The position numbers and the translations under genes are program-made. From Archangium violaceum (lineage in GTDB: Bacteria; Myxococcota; Myxococcia; Myxococcales; Myxococcaceae), in contig NZ_CP069396.1 in the NCBI RefSeq assembly GCF_016887565.1, forward strand, positions 5,872,001 to 5,936,000: DNA of 64,000 nucleotides, read 5' to 3'. Under the pieces are notes generated by a model. It was not told the origin of the DNA. It saw only the letters and a list, made by a program, of their open reading frames with translations, and did no database searches. Shown in pieces: positions 1 to 12,300 of the stretch (positions are counted from its first letter, which is position 1; each line of letters opens with the position of its first letter).

Positions 1-577
1 TGAACGGGCCGGAGGAGACGGTCATCGCGGGGAAGGCGGAGGCGGTGGAGGAGGTGGTGGAGAAGCTGAAGGGCCAGGGAGTGGAGTGCCGGCAGCTGAA
101 GACGACGCACGCGTTCCACTCGCCGCTGATGGGGCCGATGGAGGAGGCGTTCGAGAGGGCGGCGGGGAAGGTGAGGATGGGGAGGCCGGAGCTGGAGCTG
201 GTGACGAACGTGAGCGGGAGGGCGGCGAGCGGGGGAGAGGTGAGCCAGGCGGGGTACTGGAGGAAGCAGCTGAGGGAGCCGGTGAGGTACTGGGAGGGGC
301 TCGAGGGGCTGTACGAGAAGGGGTACCGGGTATTCGTGGAGGTGGGGCCGAAGCCGACGCTGGTGGGGGTGGGGAAGAGGTACCTGGGGAAGGAGGAGGC
401 GGAGTGGGTGGGGACGCTGAAGCAGGGAGGAAACGACTGGGAGCAGATGCTGGGGAGCCTGGCGAGGCTGTACGTGAGGGGAGTGGAGGTGGACTGGGAG
501 GGCTTCGACAAGCACTACGCCAGGCGGCGCACGCCGCTGCCGACCTATCCCTTCCAGCGTGAGCGCTTCTGGGTCGA
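1..577 (+). repeat. Copy A of a near-identical acyltransferase-coding repeat
   Basis: Bases 1-577 match 11,484-12,060 in the same orientation with only about eight differences by eye, and the match probably continues left of the window. It ends exactly at the AT closing motif (FWV), where the two genes go on into unrelated domains (DH here, methyltransferase there). The coding strand here is strikingly purine-rich (GAG, GGG, AAG, and AGG for Arg), unlike the adjoining DH and KR, which use CGC/CGG for Arg. Confidence 0.95.
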
Positions 578-3437
578 GCGCCCTCGTGGCCAGATGCGCG
601 CCGCCGTGTCCGGCGCTGGCGCCCATCGCCTGCTGGGACGGCGCATCTCGTCGCCGGTCCTCAAGGAGACGGTATTCGAGTCCTCGGTGAGCACTGGTGC
701 ACTGGCCTTCCTCGAGGATCACCAGGTGCATGGCGCGACGGTGCTGCCCTCCACCGTCTACATGGAGATGGTGCGGGCCGCGGCCGGCGAGCTCTTCGGC
801 GCCGGCCCTCATGCGGTGGAAGACCTGCTCATCCAGGAGGCGCTCGTCCTGCACGGTGACGAGGAGCGGAACCTCCAGCTCGTCCTCACGCCGCGAGGTG
901 GTGATGCGCTCGCCTTCCAGCTCTTCAGCGCGCGGGGTGACGTGGCTGGCGCTCAGCGGGAGGTGCCCTGGAAGCTGCACACGTCGGGTACGGTCCGCAA
1001 GGCGCGGCAGGGCGAAGTCGCGCCCGAGTCGCGATCGCTCGACGAGCTGCTGTCCCGGTGCTCCCAGGAGGTGCCGGCGGCGACGCTCTACGAGCACTTC
1101 CAGGCCCGGGGCATCACCTACGGGCCGGGCTTCAAGGGTGTCGAGCGCGTCCGCCTCGGCCGTGGAGAAGCACTGGGATGGATCCAGCTCCCGGAGGGCC
1201 TGGCCTCGGAGACGGCTGTCGCTCCGATCCATCCGGCGCTGCTCGATGCATGCCTCCAGGTCTGCGGCGCCGTGCGTCTCGAGGACGGCACGCGGTCACA
1301 AGAGGACGTGCTCTACCTGCCTGTCGGGCTGAAGCGGATCCAGGTCTGGCGCGCGCCGGGCACGGCTTGCTGGAGCCACGTCTCCATGCAGTCCCAGGAG
1401 CCCTCGTCGGAGGGGCTGTTGACCGGGAACGTGCGCCTCCTCGATGCGTCCGGCGCGGTGTGCGCCGAGGTCGAGGGCTTGAGGTTCCAACGGGTGAGCC
1501 GCTCGGCGCTGCGGCGGATCCTCGGGACGGGGCGTGACTGGACCTACGAGGTGCGGTGGGAGCAGCGGTCACGCGGCGGCGTCCCGGAGGGCAATGCCCT
1601 TCGCGGCACCTGGGTGCTGCTCGCCGATTCCGATGGTATCGCGGCCTCGCTCGCCGAGGCGCTGCGGGCACGCGGGGCGCGTTGCGTGCTGGCCCGTCCC
1701 GGATCCGCCTACGAGGCTCGGGCCGGAGGGACGTTCACCCTCGACCCGGCGCGCGTCGAGGACTTCGCGCGCATGCTCCAGGATGCACCGGGACCGGACG
1801 GTCTGCCCTGTCGGGGGATCGTGAACCTCTGGGGGCTCGATGAGGGTCGGGACCTTGGCTGCAAGAGCGTTCTCCACCTCGTCCAGGCCCTCGGAAAGAG
1901 TGGAGCCGCGGTACCCCCTCGTCTCTGGGTGGTGACGCGCGGCACGCAGCGCACGGGGCATGAGTCGTCTCCCCCGTCCTTGAATCACGCGGCGCTGTGG
2001 GGGCTCGGCCGTACCCTCGCGCTCGAGCACCCGGAGCTCTGGGGCGCGCTCCTGGACCTCGATACCGGCTCGCGTTCGAGCGACATCTCCCCGCTGCTCG
2101 AGGAGCTCCTCCATGAGCCGGACGGCGAGCAGGTCGCCTACCGGAACGGACGGCGGTATGTCGCCCGCCTCGCGCGTTGCACGGGTCGGGACGCGCGGTC
2201 TTCCTCGGCCTCCCGCATGCGGGAGGATGCGAGCTACCTGATCACGGGTGGACTGGGTGCCATCGGCCTTCATGTGGCCCGGTGGATGGTCGAGCGCGGG
2301 GCGCGGCACCTCGTGTTGATGGGGCGCAAGGAGGCCAGCGGCGCGGCGGAGGAAGCGCTGCGGTCGCTGCGAGAGGCCGGAGCCCGGATCCAGCTGGTTC
2401 AGGGCGATGTCTCCCGAGCCGACGACGTCGCGCGGGTGCTGGCCACCGTCGCGCGGAGCGGGCCTCCGTTGCGCGGCGTGATGCACGTCGCCGGTGTGGT
2501 GGAGGACGGCACGCTGCTGCAGCAGGACTGGTCCCGCTTCGAGCGTGTGCTCGCACCCAAGCAGCAGGGCGGTTGGAACCTGCACGAGCAGACGAAGGAG
2601 CTGGACTTCTTCGTGCTGTTCTCCTCCTCGGCCTCGCTGCTGGGCGCGGCGGGACAGGGCAACTACGCCGCGGCGAACGCGTTCATGGATGCGCTCGCGC
2701 ATCACCGGCGGGCGCTCGGGCTCCCGGCGGTGAGCATCAACTGGGGACCCTGGAGTGGCGGCGGAATGGCGGCCTCCCTCGGCGTGCCGGAGCAGCGGCG
2801 CTGGTTCGATTGGATCGAACCGGAGCAGGGCTTGGAGACGCTCGGTCGGGCCCTGGAGTCGGGACCGGCGCAGGTGGCGGTGCTGCCCGTCGAGTGGGCG
2901 AAGTACGTCCAGCGCTTCGATGGCGCGGGCTCGCCGAAGCTCCTGGAGAAGCTGCTCGACGAGGCGCGAGCGGGGATGCCCAGGGCGAAGGAGCCCACGC
3001 TGGTGGAGCGACTGAAGGGACTGTCGCGCAACAGGCAGCAGGAGACGTTGCTCGACTACATCCATCATCAGGTCGCCCAGGTGCTGGGCTTGGACCCGTC
3101 CAGGCCGCTCCCGGGCAATCAACGGTTGTTCGAGTCGGGTCTGGACTCGCTCATGGCCGTCGAGCTGAGGAACCGCATCCAGTCCAGCCTCGGCGTGGAG
3201 CGCCCCCTGGCGGCGACCCTGGTGTTCGAGCATCCCAGCATCGAATCCCTCGTCGACCACCTGGCCACGGAGGTGCTCTCCCTGGAGCCCCTCGTCTCCG
3301 CCCCCGAGCGGTCTCCCGGGAAGGAAGAGCCCGCGGGAGCGGTGCTGGCGGAGCTCGAGCAGCTCCCTCAAGACGAGCTGGGAGCGCTGCTCGACCAGAA
3401 GCTCGCGTCGCTCGAGAAGCTGATGGGTGGGGACTAG
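1..3437 (+). CDS. mtaD: Modular polyketide synthase, C-terminal part (AT-DH-KR-ACP), 5' end outside window
   Basis: Carboxy end of a type I PKS; the frame runs in from the left edge (first whole codon at base 3). Counting from there: remainder of an acyltransferase (HAFH at 36-39, a malonyl-CoA signature; closing YPFQRERFW from 182), dehydratase (His240 in an H-x3-G-x4-P block, DACLQ from 415), ketoreductase (GGLGAIG near 750, then FSSSASLLG and NYAAAN; VED where B-type reductases have LDD) and ACP (GLDSL, Ser1049), then about 80 charged residues that look like a docking tail. All key residues are present, so the module should leave a C=C bond. The next PKS gene starts 58 bases on. By position and domain set it corresponds to the PKS half of MtaD/MelD/CtaD; that equation is inferred from the whole gene row. 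The AT part differs in codon use from the rest and recurs in the third PKS gene. Confidence 0.92.
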   Translation, partial: NGPEETVIAGKAEAVEEVVEKLKGQGVECRQLKTTHAFHSPLMGPMEEAFERAAGKVRMGRPELELVTNVSGRAASGGEVSQAGYWRKQLREPVRYWEGLEGLYEKGYRVFVEVGPKPTLVGVGKRYLGKEEAEWVGTLKQGGNDWEQMLGSLARLYVRGVEVDWEGFDKHYARRRTPLPTYPFQRERFWVERPRGQMRAAVSGAGAHRLLGRRISSPVLKETVFESSVSTGALAFLEDHQVHGATVLPSTVYMEMVRAAAGELFGAGPHAVEDLLIQEALVLHGDEERNLQLVLTPRGGDALAFQLFSARGDVAGAQREVPWKLHTSGTVRKARQGEVAPESRSLDELLSRCSQEVPAATLYEHFQARGITYGPGFKGVERVRLGRGEALGWIQLPEGLASETAVAPIHPALLDACLQVCGAVRLEDGTRSQEDVLYLPVGLKRIQVWRAPGTACWSHVSMQSQEPSSEGLLTGNVRLLDASGAVCAEVEGLRFQRVSRSALRRILGTGRDWTYEVRWEQRSRGGVPEGNALRGTWVLLADSDGIAASLAEALRARGARCVLARPGSAYEARAGGTFTLDPARVEDFARMLQDAPGPDGLPCRGIVNLWGLDEGRDLGCKSVLHLVQALGKSGAAVPPRLWVVTRGTQRTGHESSPPSLNHAALWGLGRTLALEHPELWGALLDLDTGSRSSDISPLLEELLHEPDGEQVAYRNGRRYVARLARCTGRDARSSSASRMREDASYLITGGLGAIGLHVARWMVERGARHLVLMGRKEASGAAEEALRSLREAGARIQLVQGDVSRADDVARVLATVARSGPPLRGVMHVAGVVEDGTLLQQDWSRFERVLAPKQQGGWNLHEQTKELDFFVLFSSSASLLGAAGQGNYAAANAFMDALAHHRRALGLPAVSINWGPWSGGGMAASLGVPEQRRWFDWIEPEQGLETLGRALESGPAQVAVLPVEWAKYVQRFDGAGSPKLLEKLLDEARAGMPRAKEPTLVERLKGLSRNRQQETLLDYIHHQVAQVLGLDPSRPLPGNQRLFESGLDSLMAVELRNRIQSSLGVERPLAATLVFEHPSIESLVDHLATEVLSLEPLVSAPERSPGKEEPAGAVLAELEQLPQDELGALLDQKLASLEKLMGGD

Positions 3438-3495
3438 TGCCCGTCGCCCTGTCCGAATCCTTGCCCCCGAAATCGATGAGAGAGGCACAGAGAAG

Positions 3496-6400
3496 ATGAG
3501 CAGCCCCGTGGAACAGCACGATCACAGTGCCCGCCTGGCTCGCGCGCTGGTCGCGCTGGAGAAGATGCAGGCCAGGCTCGAGGCGAGCGAGCGCGAGAAG
3601 CGGGAGCCCATCGCCATCATCGGGATGGCGTGCCGCTTCCCGGGTGGCGGGAATGATCCGGCGGCGTTCTGGGAGCTCCTGCGCGAGGGCCGTGATGCCA
3701 TCAGCGAGGTGCCGCCCGATCGGTGGGACGTCGATGCCTATTACGACCCGGATCCCAACGCGCCGGGGAAGATGTACACGCGCTGGGGTGGCTTCCTGAA
3801 GGGGGTCCGGCTCGACGAGTTCGACGCCCGCTTCTACGGCATCGCACCGAGGGAAGTGGCGAGCATGGATCCCCAGCAGCGGTTGATGCTGGAGGTGACG
3901 TGGGAGGCGCTCGCCAACGCGGGGCAGGTCCAGGAGCGGATCGCCAACAGCCTCACCGGCGTGTTCGTCGGGGTCATGCTCAACGACTACGCCCAGCTCC
4001 AGGCGCAGCAGGCGGACCCCACGTTGATGGACGCCTACATGGCGTTCGGCAACGACTCCAGCTTCATGGCCGGCCGGATCTCCTACATCCTGGGAGCCCA
4101 GGGGCCGAGCATGGCGGTCAACACCGCGTGCTCCTCGTCGCTCGTGTCGGTGCACCTGGCCTGCCAGAGCCTGCGCGCCCGTGAGAGCAACATGGCCATC
4201 GCGGGCGGCGTGAGCGTGATCCTCGCGCCGGATGGGCACATCGTCTCGTCGCGGATCCGCTCGCAGTCGCCGACCGGGCGGTGCAAGACCTTCGATGCCG
4301 CCGCCGATGGCTATGTGCGTGGCGAGGGCTGCGGCGTCGTGGTGCTCAAGCGGCTCTCCGATGCCATCGCCGACGGAGACCCCGTGCTGGCCGTCATCCG
4401 CGGGGGCGCGGTCAACCACGATGGTCCCAGCGGAGGACTGACGGTCCCCAGCGGGCCGGCGCAGGAGGCGGTGATTCGCAGGGCGCTCGCCAGCGCCGGC
4501 GTGGAACCCTCCCAGGTGGGTTATGTCGAAGCCCACGGGACGGGCACGCCGCTGGGCGACCCCATCGAGGTTCGTGCGCTCCAGCGGGTGTTCGAGCCCG
4601 GGCGTTCCCGGAATCAGCCGCTCACCCTCGGCTCCGTCAAGACGAACGTCGGGCACCTCGAGGCGGCGGCCGGTATCGCCGGTCTGATCAAGGTCGTGCT
4701 GATGCTCCAGCACCGGGAGATCCCGCCCCACCTCCATCTGACGAAGCCCACGTCGGCCATCCCCTGGGGTGAGCTGCCGCTGACGGTTCCCACCCAGCTC
4801 CGGTCCTGGGCCGACGCGCCGGGCAAGCGCGTGGCGGGTATCAGCTCGTTCGGCCTGAGCGGCATCAACGCGCACCTCATCGTGGAAGAGGCGCCGGAGC
4901 AGGCTCGAAGGAGCCAGGACGACGCCCCCTCGCGGCCCGCCTACCTGCTGCCGTTGTCGGCACGTGGCGAGCAGGCGCTCCACCAGCTCGCGCGCTCCTA
5001 TCAGTCCTTCCTGTCCGAGGGCGGGCCCGGCGCCCACCTGCGGCTCGAGGACCTCTGCTACACGGCCAGCGCCCGGCGCGGCCATTACGAGCACCGCCTG
5101 ACCGTGGTGGGGAGCACCCGCGAGGCGCTCGTGGACCACCTGGGCGCCTTCCTCCGAGGAGAGCCCCGTCCCGCGATCTCGTACCGCGAAGCCGCGCCCC
5201 GCAGGCCCAAGGTGGTGTTCGTGTTCTCCGGGCAGGGCTCCCAGTGGCCCGCCATGGGACGGGAGCTGCTGCGCGTCTCGCCGGTGTTCCGCTCCACGCT
5301 GGAGGCGTGTGATCGCGCCATGCGGGCCCACGTGGACTGGTCCCTCCTGGAACAGCTCAACGCGGACGAGGCTTCGTCCCGGATGGGGGACATCGACGTC
5401 CTCCAGCCCACGCTGTTCGCCCTCGCGGTGGCGCTCGCGGCCCAATGGCGTGCCTGGGGCATCGAGCCGGACGCGGTGGTCGGGCACAGCATGGGCGAGG
5501 TGGCCGCCGCCTATGTGGCCGGCGTTCTCAGCCTGGACGATGCCGCGCGGGTGATCTGCCGCCGGAGCGCGCTGCTGCGGCGGATCCGCGGCAAGGGCGC
5601 GATGGCGCTCGTGGAGGTCTCCCTCTCCCAGGCCCGGGCCGTGCTGGCCGGCTACGAGGATCGCCTGTCCATCGCGGCGAGCAACAGCCCGACCTCCACG
5701 GTGCTGGCCGGCGATCCGGATGCGTTGCAGGAGGTCATGGCCCACCTGCAGCGGCAGAACGTCTTCTGTCGTGGCATCAAGGTGGATGTCGCCTCCCACT
5801 CGCCCCAGGTGGACCCCCTGCTCTCCGAGCTGCGCGGTGTGCTCGAGGGGGTTCATCCCAAGGCTGCGAGCCTGCCCGTGTACTCCACGGTCACGGGCGG
5901 TGCGACCGACGGGACGGACTGGGATGCCGCCTATTGGCAGCGCAACCTCCGCGAGCCGGTGCTGTTCTCGCCCGTCATCCAGAAGCTCCTGTCGAGCCAG
6001 CATCACGTCTTCCTGGAGCTCAGCCCGCACCCCATCCTGTTGCAGTCCATCGAGCGGATCTCCCGCGCCTCCGAGCAGGCGGGCCTCGTGCTGCCCTCGC
6101 TGAGGCGCGACGAGGGCGAGGTGGAGGTCCTGTTGCAGTCCCTCGGGGCCCTGCACACCGCGGGGCATCCCATCGACTGGCGGTCGCTCCATCCCGAGCC
6201 CGTCCAGTGCACGCCCCTGCCGGCCTATCCCTGGCAGCGCTCACGCTACTGGCTGGAGCCTCGGTCCGCAGCGCCCCGCCCCGCGGCGAGCCCGGTCACT
6301 TCCCATGACGAGCGCCGCGAGGAGACGGCGGCGTCCGCCCACTCCACGCACGCTGATGGAACGCCCTCGCGCTTCTACGACGACTCCGTGGAGCGGGAGC

Positions 6401-9324
6401 GGGTGCTCGCGCCGGATGAGGTCTACCTGACCTTCGGCATCCTGCGGGAGCGCGTGCCGGGCTTCTCCTGGCTCATGAGCGTCTACGGCCTCTCGGAGCG
6501 AGCGGAGCACACGGACGTGTTGCTCGAGGGGCAGCGCGGGCTGCGCTCGGTGCTGTTCCGGGGGATCCGCTGGTCCTCTGTGCGCAAGGTGCTCGACTTC
6601 GGATGCGGGTACGCCTCGGACCTCATCTCGCTGGCCAGGAAGTTCCCGCACCTGTCCCTGCACGGCTACACCATCTCCGCGGAGCAGGCGGCCATCGACG
6701 AGGAGCGGGTGCGGGCGCGGGGTCTCCAGGAGCGCGTCCGGGTCTTCGCGCGAGACAGTGCGAAGGACGCCTTCCCGGATCGCTACGACGTGGCCTTCGG
6801 CTTCGAGGTCGCCACCCACGTGGCTGACAAGACCGCGCTGTTCTCGAACCTCTCGCGCAGCGTCCAGAACGGCGGGTTCCTGCTGCTCGCGGACTTCATC
6901 GCCAACGGCGCGTCGGCGATCAACGTCCAGGAGACCGCCTCGTACAACATCAACGCGGAGGAGTGGGCGGAGCTGCTGGCGCGTCACCACTTCCGTCTGG
7001 TGGAGAGCGTCGACATCAGCCGCGAGGCCTCCCACTTCCTCGATGATCCCGGGTTCGATCGCCACCTGGAGACCGTCACCCAGCGCTTCGGGCTGAACGA
7101 GCTGGTGAGGCGGAACTTCGATGCCATGCGCAACTTCGGCAAGGCACTCGAGAAGGGCCTGATGAGCTACGCGCTGCTGGTGGCCCAGAAGGACGAGTAC
7201 GCGGGTGGGCCCTACCTCGCCCGTGTGAACCGCGCGAAGCTCGGAGCCCTGACGCCGCTCGCGGCGTTCGAGGACGGAGGCGCCTGGGCGGCGCCCTCCG
7301 AGGAACTCGAGAACCTCGCGCCGCTCGCGTCGCGCGAGTGGGTGTACGAGGTGTCGTGGCCGGAGAAGGCGCGTGCGCCACGGCGCGATGACGCGCGGAG
7401 CGGTGAGGCACCCGGCCGGTGGCTGATCCTCGCGGATCGCACGGGCGTGGGTGACGCGCTGGCCGAGCGGATGAAGGCGCGAGGCGAGCGCTGCACGGTG
7501 CTCCACGCGGGCCTTGGCGACGCCAGGCAGCGGGGCGTCAATCCGACGGACCCCGCGGACTGGCAGCGGGTGCTCGACCAGGTGGCGCGAGACGGAGGTG
7601 GCCCCTTCCGGGGCGTGGTGCACCTCTGGGGTCTGGACTTCGGCGCGGGCGCGGCTCCGAGCGGGTCGGCGCTGGACGAGTCACTGCGGCTGGGATGCGG
7701 AGGCCTGCTCTCGCTGGTTCAGCGGCTCGGCCGCGGGACGGGCTCGAACGCGCGGCTCTGGCTCGTGACGCGGGGCGCCCAGGCCGTTGGCGCGGGCGCG
7801 GTCTCCGTTGCGCAAGCGCCCCTTTGGGGAACGGGCCGCGTGCTCGCGCTGGAGCACCCGGAGTTGTGGGGCGGGCTCCTGGATCTCTCCCCGGAGGTGG
7901 AATCGGGCGAGGTCGAGGCGCTCTGGGAAGAGCTGAGTGCGCCCGACGGTGAGGACCAGATCGCGTACCGCGGGCGGAAGCGGCACGTGGCCCGGTTGGT
8001 GCGCGGCGACGCGCCCGTGAAGGGCGACGTGACCTGGCGGAGCGACGGTGCCTACCTCATCACCGGCGGACTGGGCGGGCTCGGCCTGCAGGTCGCGCGG
8101 TGGCTGGTGGCGGGGGGAGTTCGTCACCTGGTCCTGGCCGGCCGCACGGGGCTTCCCGATCCGAGCCAGTGGGACACGATCCCCGGCGACAGCGACTCCG
8201 GACGGCAGATCAAGGTGGTCCGGGAGCTCCAGGCCCGGGGCGCCTCGGTGCGGATCGTCCGGTGCGACGTCGGCGAGCCGGCACAGGTTCGCTCGATGAT
8301 CGAGGAGCTCCGCAACGGCCCGGTACCGCTCGCGGGCATCTTCCATGCGGCGGGCGTTTCGGCGCACCGCTCGGCCATGGAGACCGGCCCGGAGGTCCTC
8401 TCCTCGGTGTTCCATCCCAAGGCCATGGGCGCCTGGATGCTGCACGAGCTGACCCGGGACCTGCCGCTCCACTGCTTCGTCTTGTTCTCCTCGGCGTCGT
8501 CCGTGTGGGGCTCCCAGGGCATGGCCGCCTACGCGGCGGCGAACCACTTCCTCGACGCCCTCGCACACCATCGCCGGTCGTTGGGGCTCGCCGCGACGTG
8601 CATCAACTGGGGGCGCTGGAGCGAAGGGGGCATGGCTGGCTCGGAGGAGGCGCAGCGCTTCTTCTCGCAGGTGGGCCTCGAGGCGATGCCGACCGAAGCG
8701 GCGCTGTCGCTCCTGGGGCGCCTCGTCGGCGCGGGAGTCACCCAGAGGACCGTCGCCTCCGTGGACTGGAGCCGCTTCAAGCCCCTTCAGGAGGCGAGGC
8801 GGCGGCGGCCCTTCCTCGAGAACATCGCGACGGTGCAGGAGACTCCGAAGGCTCCCACCAGCGACTCCCGCCCGGAGTTGTTGCTGCGCCTGGAGGAGGC
8901 GCCCACTGGCAGGCGCCGTGCCCTCCTGCTGGAACTCGTCCGGGCCGAGGCGGCGCGCGTGCTGGGTGCCCAGCCCTCCGCGTTGGAGCCGCAGCAGGGG
9001 TTCTTCCAGATGGGCATGAACTCGCTCATGTCCGTCGAGTTGAAGAATCACCTCGAGAAGAGCTTGCGGCACAAGCTCCCGTCGACGCTCGCGTTCGAGT
9101 ACCCGAGCGTCGCGGCCCTGACCGATTATCTGGCGAAGGAAGTGCCCGCGCTGGCGGCGCTCATTCCATCGCACGCCGAGCCGTCACGGACCGAGGCCGC
9201 CGGGTTGGATCCGGCCCTGGATGACGGCGCCATTCTCGAACTGCTGGGAGAGGCAGAGCGGCTGTCCGAAGCCGAGCTGCGTGAGCTTTCCCATTCTTTC
9301 GCTGGTGAGGACGCAAATGAGTGA
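3496..9324 (+). CDS. mtaE: Polyketide synthase module KS-AT-MT(O-methyltransferase)-KR-ACP
   Basis: A 1942-residue single-module PKS. The ATG at 3496 gives a short coiled N-terminal docking stretch before the KS; an in-frame start at 3427 would overlap the previous gene and adds no recognisable domain. KS: Cys212 in TACSSS, EAHGTGT and NVGH present. AT: Ser665 in [10 protein letters not shown]-type specificity motif (leans to methylmalonyl-CoA, though this motif is ambiguous in myxobacteria). Methyltransferase: SAM loop [10 protein letters not shown] near 1033. KR: GGLGGLG near 1524, AYAAAN later, no LDD-type Asp. ACP: GMNSL with Ser1843, the usual Asp before Ser being Asn1842. The methyltransferase sits between AT and KR. 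In MtaE-type modules this domain methylates the newly made hydroxyl oxygen; a C-methyltransferase cannot be excluded by eye, but the downstream MtaG-like gene favours O-methylation. Confidence 0.93.
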   Translation: MSSPVEQHDHSARLARALVALEKMQARLEASEREKREPIAIIGMACRFPGGGNDPAAFWELLREGRDAISEVPPDRWDVDAYYDPDPNAPGKMYTRWGGFLKGVRLDEFDARFYGIAPREVASMDPQQRLMLEVTWEALANAGQVQERIANSLTGVFVGVMLNDYAQLQAQQADPTLMDAYMAFGNDSSFMAGRISYILGAQGPSMAVNTACSSSLVSVHLACQSLRARESNMAIAGGVSVILAPDGHIVSSRIRSQSPTGRCKTFDAAADGYVRGEGCGVVVLKRLSDAIADGDPVLAVIRGGAVNHDGPSGGLTVPSGPAQEAVIRRALASAGVEPSQVGYVEAHGTGTPLGDPIEVRALQRVFEPGRSRNQPLTLGSVKTNVGHLEAAAGIAGLIKVVLMLQHREIPPHLHLTKPTSAIPWGELPLTVPTQLRSWADAPGKRVAGISSFGLSGINAHLIVEEAPEQARRSQDDAPSRPAYLLPLSARGEQALHQLARSYQSFLSEGGPGAHLRLEDLCYTASARRGHYEHRLTVVGSTREALVDHLGAFLRGEPRPAISYREAAPRRPKVVFVFSGQGSQWPAMGRELLRVSPVFRSTLEACDRAMRAHVDWSLLEQLNADEASSRMGDIDVLQPTLFALAVALAAQWRAWGIEPDAVVGHSMGEVAAAYVAGVLSLDDAARVICRRSALLRRIRGKGAMALVEVSLSQARAVLAGYEDRLSIAASNSPTSTVLAGDPDALQEVMAHLQRQNVFCRGIKVDVASHSPQVDPLLSELRGVLEGVHPKAASLPVYSTVTGGATDGTDWDAAYWQRNLREPVLFSPVIQKLLSSQHHVFLELSPHPILLQSIERISRASEQAGLVLPSLRRDEGEVEVLLQSLGALHTAGHPIDWRSLHPEPVQCTPLPAYPWQRSRYWLEPRSAAPRPAASPVTSHDERREETAASAHSTHADGTPSRFYDDSVERERVLAPDEVYLTFGILRERVPGFSWLMSVYGLSERAEHTDVLLEGQRGLRSVLFRGIRWSSVRKVLDFGCGYASDLISLARKFPHLSLHGYTISAEQAAIDEERVRARGLQERVRVFARDSAKDAFPDRYDVAFGFEVATHVADKTALFSNLSRSVQNGGFLLLADFIANGASAINVQETASYNINAEEWAELLARHHFRLVESVDISREASHFLDDPGFDRHLETVTQRFGLNELVRRNFDAMRNFGKALEKGLMSYALLVAQKDEYAGGPYLARVNRAKLGALTPLAAFEDGGAWAAPSEELENLAPLASREWVYEVSWPEKARAPRRDDARSGEAPGRWLILADRTGVGDALAERMKARGERCTVLHAGLGDARQRGVNPTDPADWQRVLDQVARDGGGPFRGVVHLWGLDFGAGAAPSGSALDESLRLGCGGLLSLVQRLGRGTGSNARLWLVTRGAQAVGAGAVSVAQAPLWGTGRVLALEHPELWGGLLDLSPEVESGEVEALWEELSAPDGEDQIAYRGRKRHVARLVRGDAPVKGDVTWRSDGAYLITGGLGGLGLQVARWLVAGGVRHLVLAGRTGLPDPSQWDTIPGDSDSGRQIKVVRELQARGASVRIVRCDVGEPAQVRSMIEELRNGPVPLAGIFHAAGVSAHRSAMETGPEVLSSVFHPKAMGAWMLHELTRDLPLHCFVLFSSASSVWGSQGMAAYAAANHFLDALAHHRRSLGLAATCINWGRWSEGGMAGSEEAQRFFSQVGLEAMPTEAALSLLGRLVGAGVTQRTVASVDWSRFKPLQEARRRRPFLENIATVQETPKAPTSDSRPELLLRLEEAPTGRRRALLLELVRAEAARVLGAQPSALEPQQGFFQMGMNSLMSVELKNHLEKSLRHKLPSTLAFEYPSVAALTDYLAKEVPALAALIPSHAEPSRTEAAGLDPALDDGAILELLGEAERLSEAELRELSHSFAGEDANE

Positions 9325-12300
9325 TGTCATGGAGAAGCTGGTTCGTGGTCTGTCTCCCGAGAAGCGCGTGAGCCTCGCCAAGATGCTCCTGCGTTCCGCT
9401 GGCGAGCCGGTGCCGGAGAAGAAGGCGGTGGAGCCCGTCGCCATCATTGGAATGGGCTGTCGCTTCCCGGGCGGGGTGAAGGACGCGGAGTCGTTCTGGA
9501 AGTTGCTGAGCGAGGGCGTGGACGCCGTCCAGGAGGTGCCGCGCAGCCGCTGGAACGTGGACGAGTATTACGATGCGGATCCCGCCGTCCCGGGGAAGAT
9601 GTACACGCGGAACGGCGCGTTCCTCGAGGGGGCGGATCTCTTCGACCCGTACTTCTTCGGCATTCCTCCGCGCGCGGCGGCGAACCTGGATCCCCAGCAC
9701 CGCCTGCTGCTCGAGGTGGCCTGGGAGGCGTTGGAGAACGCGGGCCTCTCGCCCAAGAGCCTCGCGGGGAGCAAGACGGGCGTGTTCATCGGCGGTGGCT
9801 CGGGTAACTACACCGAGCTCCTGCAGACCAAGGGCGCCGACAGCATCGACGCCAGCTATCTCACCGGCAACCTGCTCACGTTCGCGACCGGCCGCCTGTC
9901 GCACTTCCTCGATCTGCAGGGCCCGAGCCTCGCGATCGACACCGCATGTTCCTCCTCGCTCGTGGCGATCCACCTCGCCTGTCAGAGCCTGAGCTCCGGG
10001 GAGAGCACGCTGGCGCTCGTCGGCGGCGTGAACCTGATCCTCACGCCCCAGGGGACGATCACGACCTGCAAGGCCCGCATGCTGGCCGTCGACGGCCGCT
10101 GCAAGACGTTCGACGCCGAGGCGGATGGTTACGGGCGAGGAGAAGGGTGCGGAGTGGTGGTGCTCAAGCGCCTCTCCGACGCGCTCGCGGACGGGGACAA
10201 CGTGCTGGCCGTCATCCGCGGCACGGCGACGAACCAGGACGGGCACAGCAGCGATCTGACGGTGCCCAACGGTCTGGCGCAGCAGGCGGTGATCCGTCAG
10301 GCCCTGGAGAACGCGGGGCTCGAGCCCGCGCAGGTGGACTACGTGGAGGCGCACGGTACCGGGACCTCGCTGGGCGATCCCATCGAGCTGAGGGCGCTGG
10401 GGGCCGTGTTCGCGCGCAAGCGGGAGGACGGGCAGCCCCTCCGGGTCGGCTCGGTGAAGACCAACATCGGTCACACCGAGTACGCAGCGGGCATCGCGGG
10501 TCTGATCAAGCTCGTGCTGTCCCTGCAGCACCGTGAGATCCCCGCCCATCTGCACTTCAAGCGGGGCAACCCCTACATCCCCTGGAACGAGCTGCCGGTG
10601 GAGATCCCCACGCAGCGCACCGCCTGGACGGCGCGAAACGGGAAGCGCGTTGGCGGCGTGAGCTCGTTCGGCGCCAGTGGCACGAACGCGCACGTGGTGG
10701 TGGAGGAGGCGCCGGAGCAGGTGCGGAAGAAGGAGGGGAAGGAGCGGCCGAAGCACGTGCTGGGCCTGTCGGCGAGGAACGAGAAGGCCCTGCGGGAACT
10801 GGCGGGGAAGTACGCACAGCACCTGGAGGGGAAGGAGCAGGAGGGGCTGGGAGACGCCTGCTACACGGCGAACGCGGGGCGTGGACAGTTCACGCACCGG
10901 CTAGCGGTGGTGGGCGAGACGGTGGAGGGGCTGAGGAAGGAGCTGGCCGAGTACGCGAAGGGCGGGAAGGTGGAGCAGGGCGCGGTGGGCCAGGCGCCGA
11001 AGGCGGGAGCGGCGGAAGTGGTGTTCCTGTTCACGGGACAGGGAGTGCAGCACGAGGGAATGGGAAGGGAGCTGTACGAGACGCAGCCGACATTCCGAGC
11101 GGTGCTGGAGAAGTGCGACGAGGTACTGAGGCCGGTGCTGGGCGAGTCGCTGCTGGAGGTGCTGTACGGAGGAAAGGGACACCTGCTGGAGAAGAGCGGC
11201 GTGACGCAGCCGGCGCTGTTCGCGCTGGAGTACGCGCTGGCGCAGGTGTGGAGGGAGTGGGGAGTGAAGCCGGCGGCGGTGATGGGGCACAGCCTGGGGG
11301 AGTACGTGGCGGCGTGCGTGGCGGGGGTGTTCAGCCTGGAGGAGGGGCTGAAGCTGGTGGCGGAGAGGGGGAGGTTGATGGAGGAGCTGCCGGAGGCGGG
11401 GAGGATGGTGGCGGTGCTGACGAGGCAGGAGAAGGTGGAGCAGGCGGTGAAGGGGTACGAGGGGAGGGTGGAGATAGCGGCGATGAACGGGCCGGAGGAG
11501 ACGGTCATCGCGGGGAAGGCGGAGGCGGTGGAGGAGGTGGTGGAGAAGCTGAAGGGGCAGGGAGTGGAGTGCCGGCAGCTGAAGACGACGCACGCGTTCC
11601 ACTCGCCGCTGATGGGGCCGATGGAAGAGGCGTTCGAGAGGGCGGCGGGGAAGGTGAGGATGGGGAGGCCGGAGCTGGAGCTGGTGACGAACGTGAGCGG
11701 GAGGGCGGCGAGCGGGGGAGAGGTGAGCCAGGCGGGGTACTGGAGGAGGCACCTGAGAGAGCCGGTGAAGTACTGGGAGGGGCTCAAGGGGCTGTACGAG
11801 AAGGGGTACCGGGTATTCGTGGAGGTGGGGCCGAAGCCGACGCTGGTGGGGGTGGGGAAGAGGTACCTGGGGAAGGAGGAGGCGGAGTGGGTGGGGACGC
11901 TGAAGCAGGGAGGAAACGACTGGGAGCAGATGCTGGGGAGCCTGGCGAGGCTGTACGTGAGGGGAGTGGAGGTGGACTGGGAGGGCTTCGACAAGCACTA
12001 CGCCAGGCGGCGCATGCCGCTGCCGACCTATCCCTTCCAGCGTGAGCGCTTCTGGGTCGACTCCCTCATCCCCAACACCGATGTCCTCGTGACCTTCTAC
12101 CGGACCATCGTCCAGCTGGCGGAGGTCAACACGTCGGTCGAGTTCCCCTCGCTGCGCTTCGCCACGCTGCGTGAGCCCGTCCCGGGCTTCTCGTGGATCG
12201 CGATGTACAGGCCCGAGCCCGAGAAGGAGGCGAGCTACCGGAAGTTCTACGACCTCGCCCTGCAATCGAACCAGGAGATGGCCCGGACCATCTACCGGGG

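Noticed and set aside
3151-6192. 1013-codon open frame on the - strand
   Set aside because: Antisense shadow of the PKS genes, spanning a real gene border; no motif or signal.
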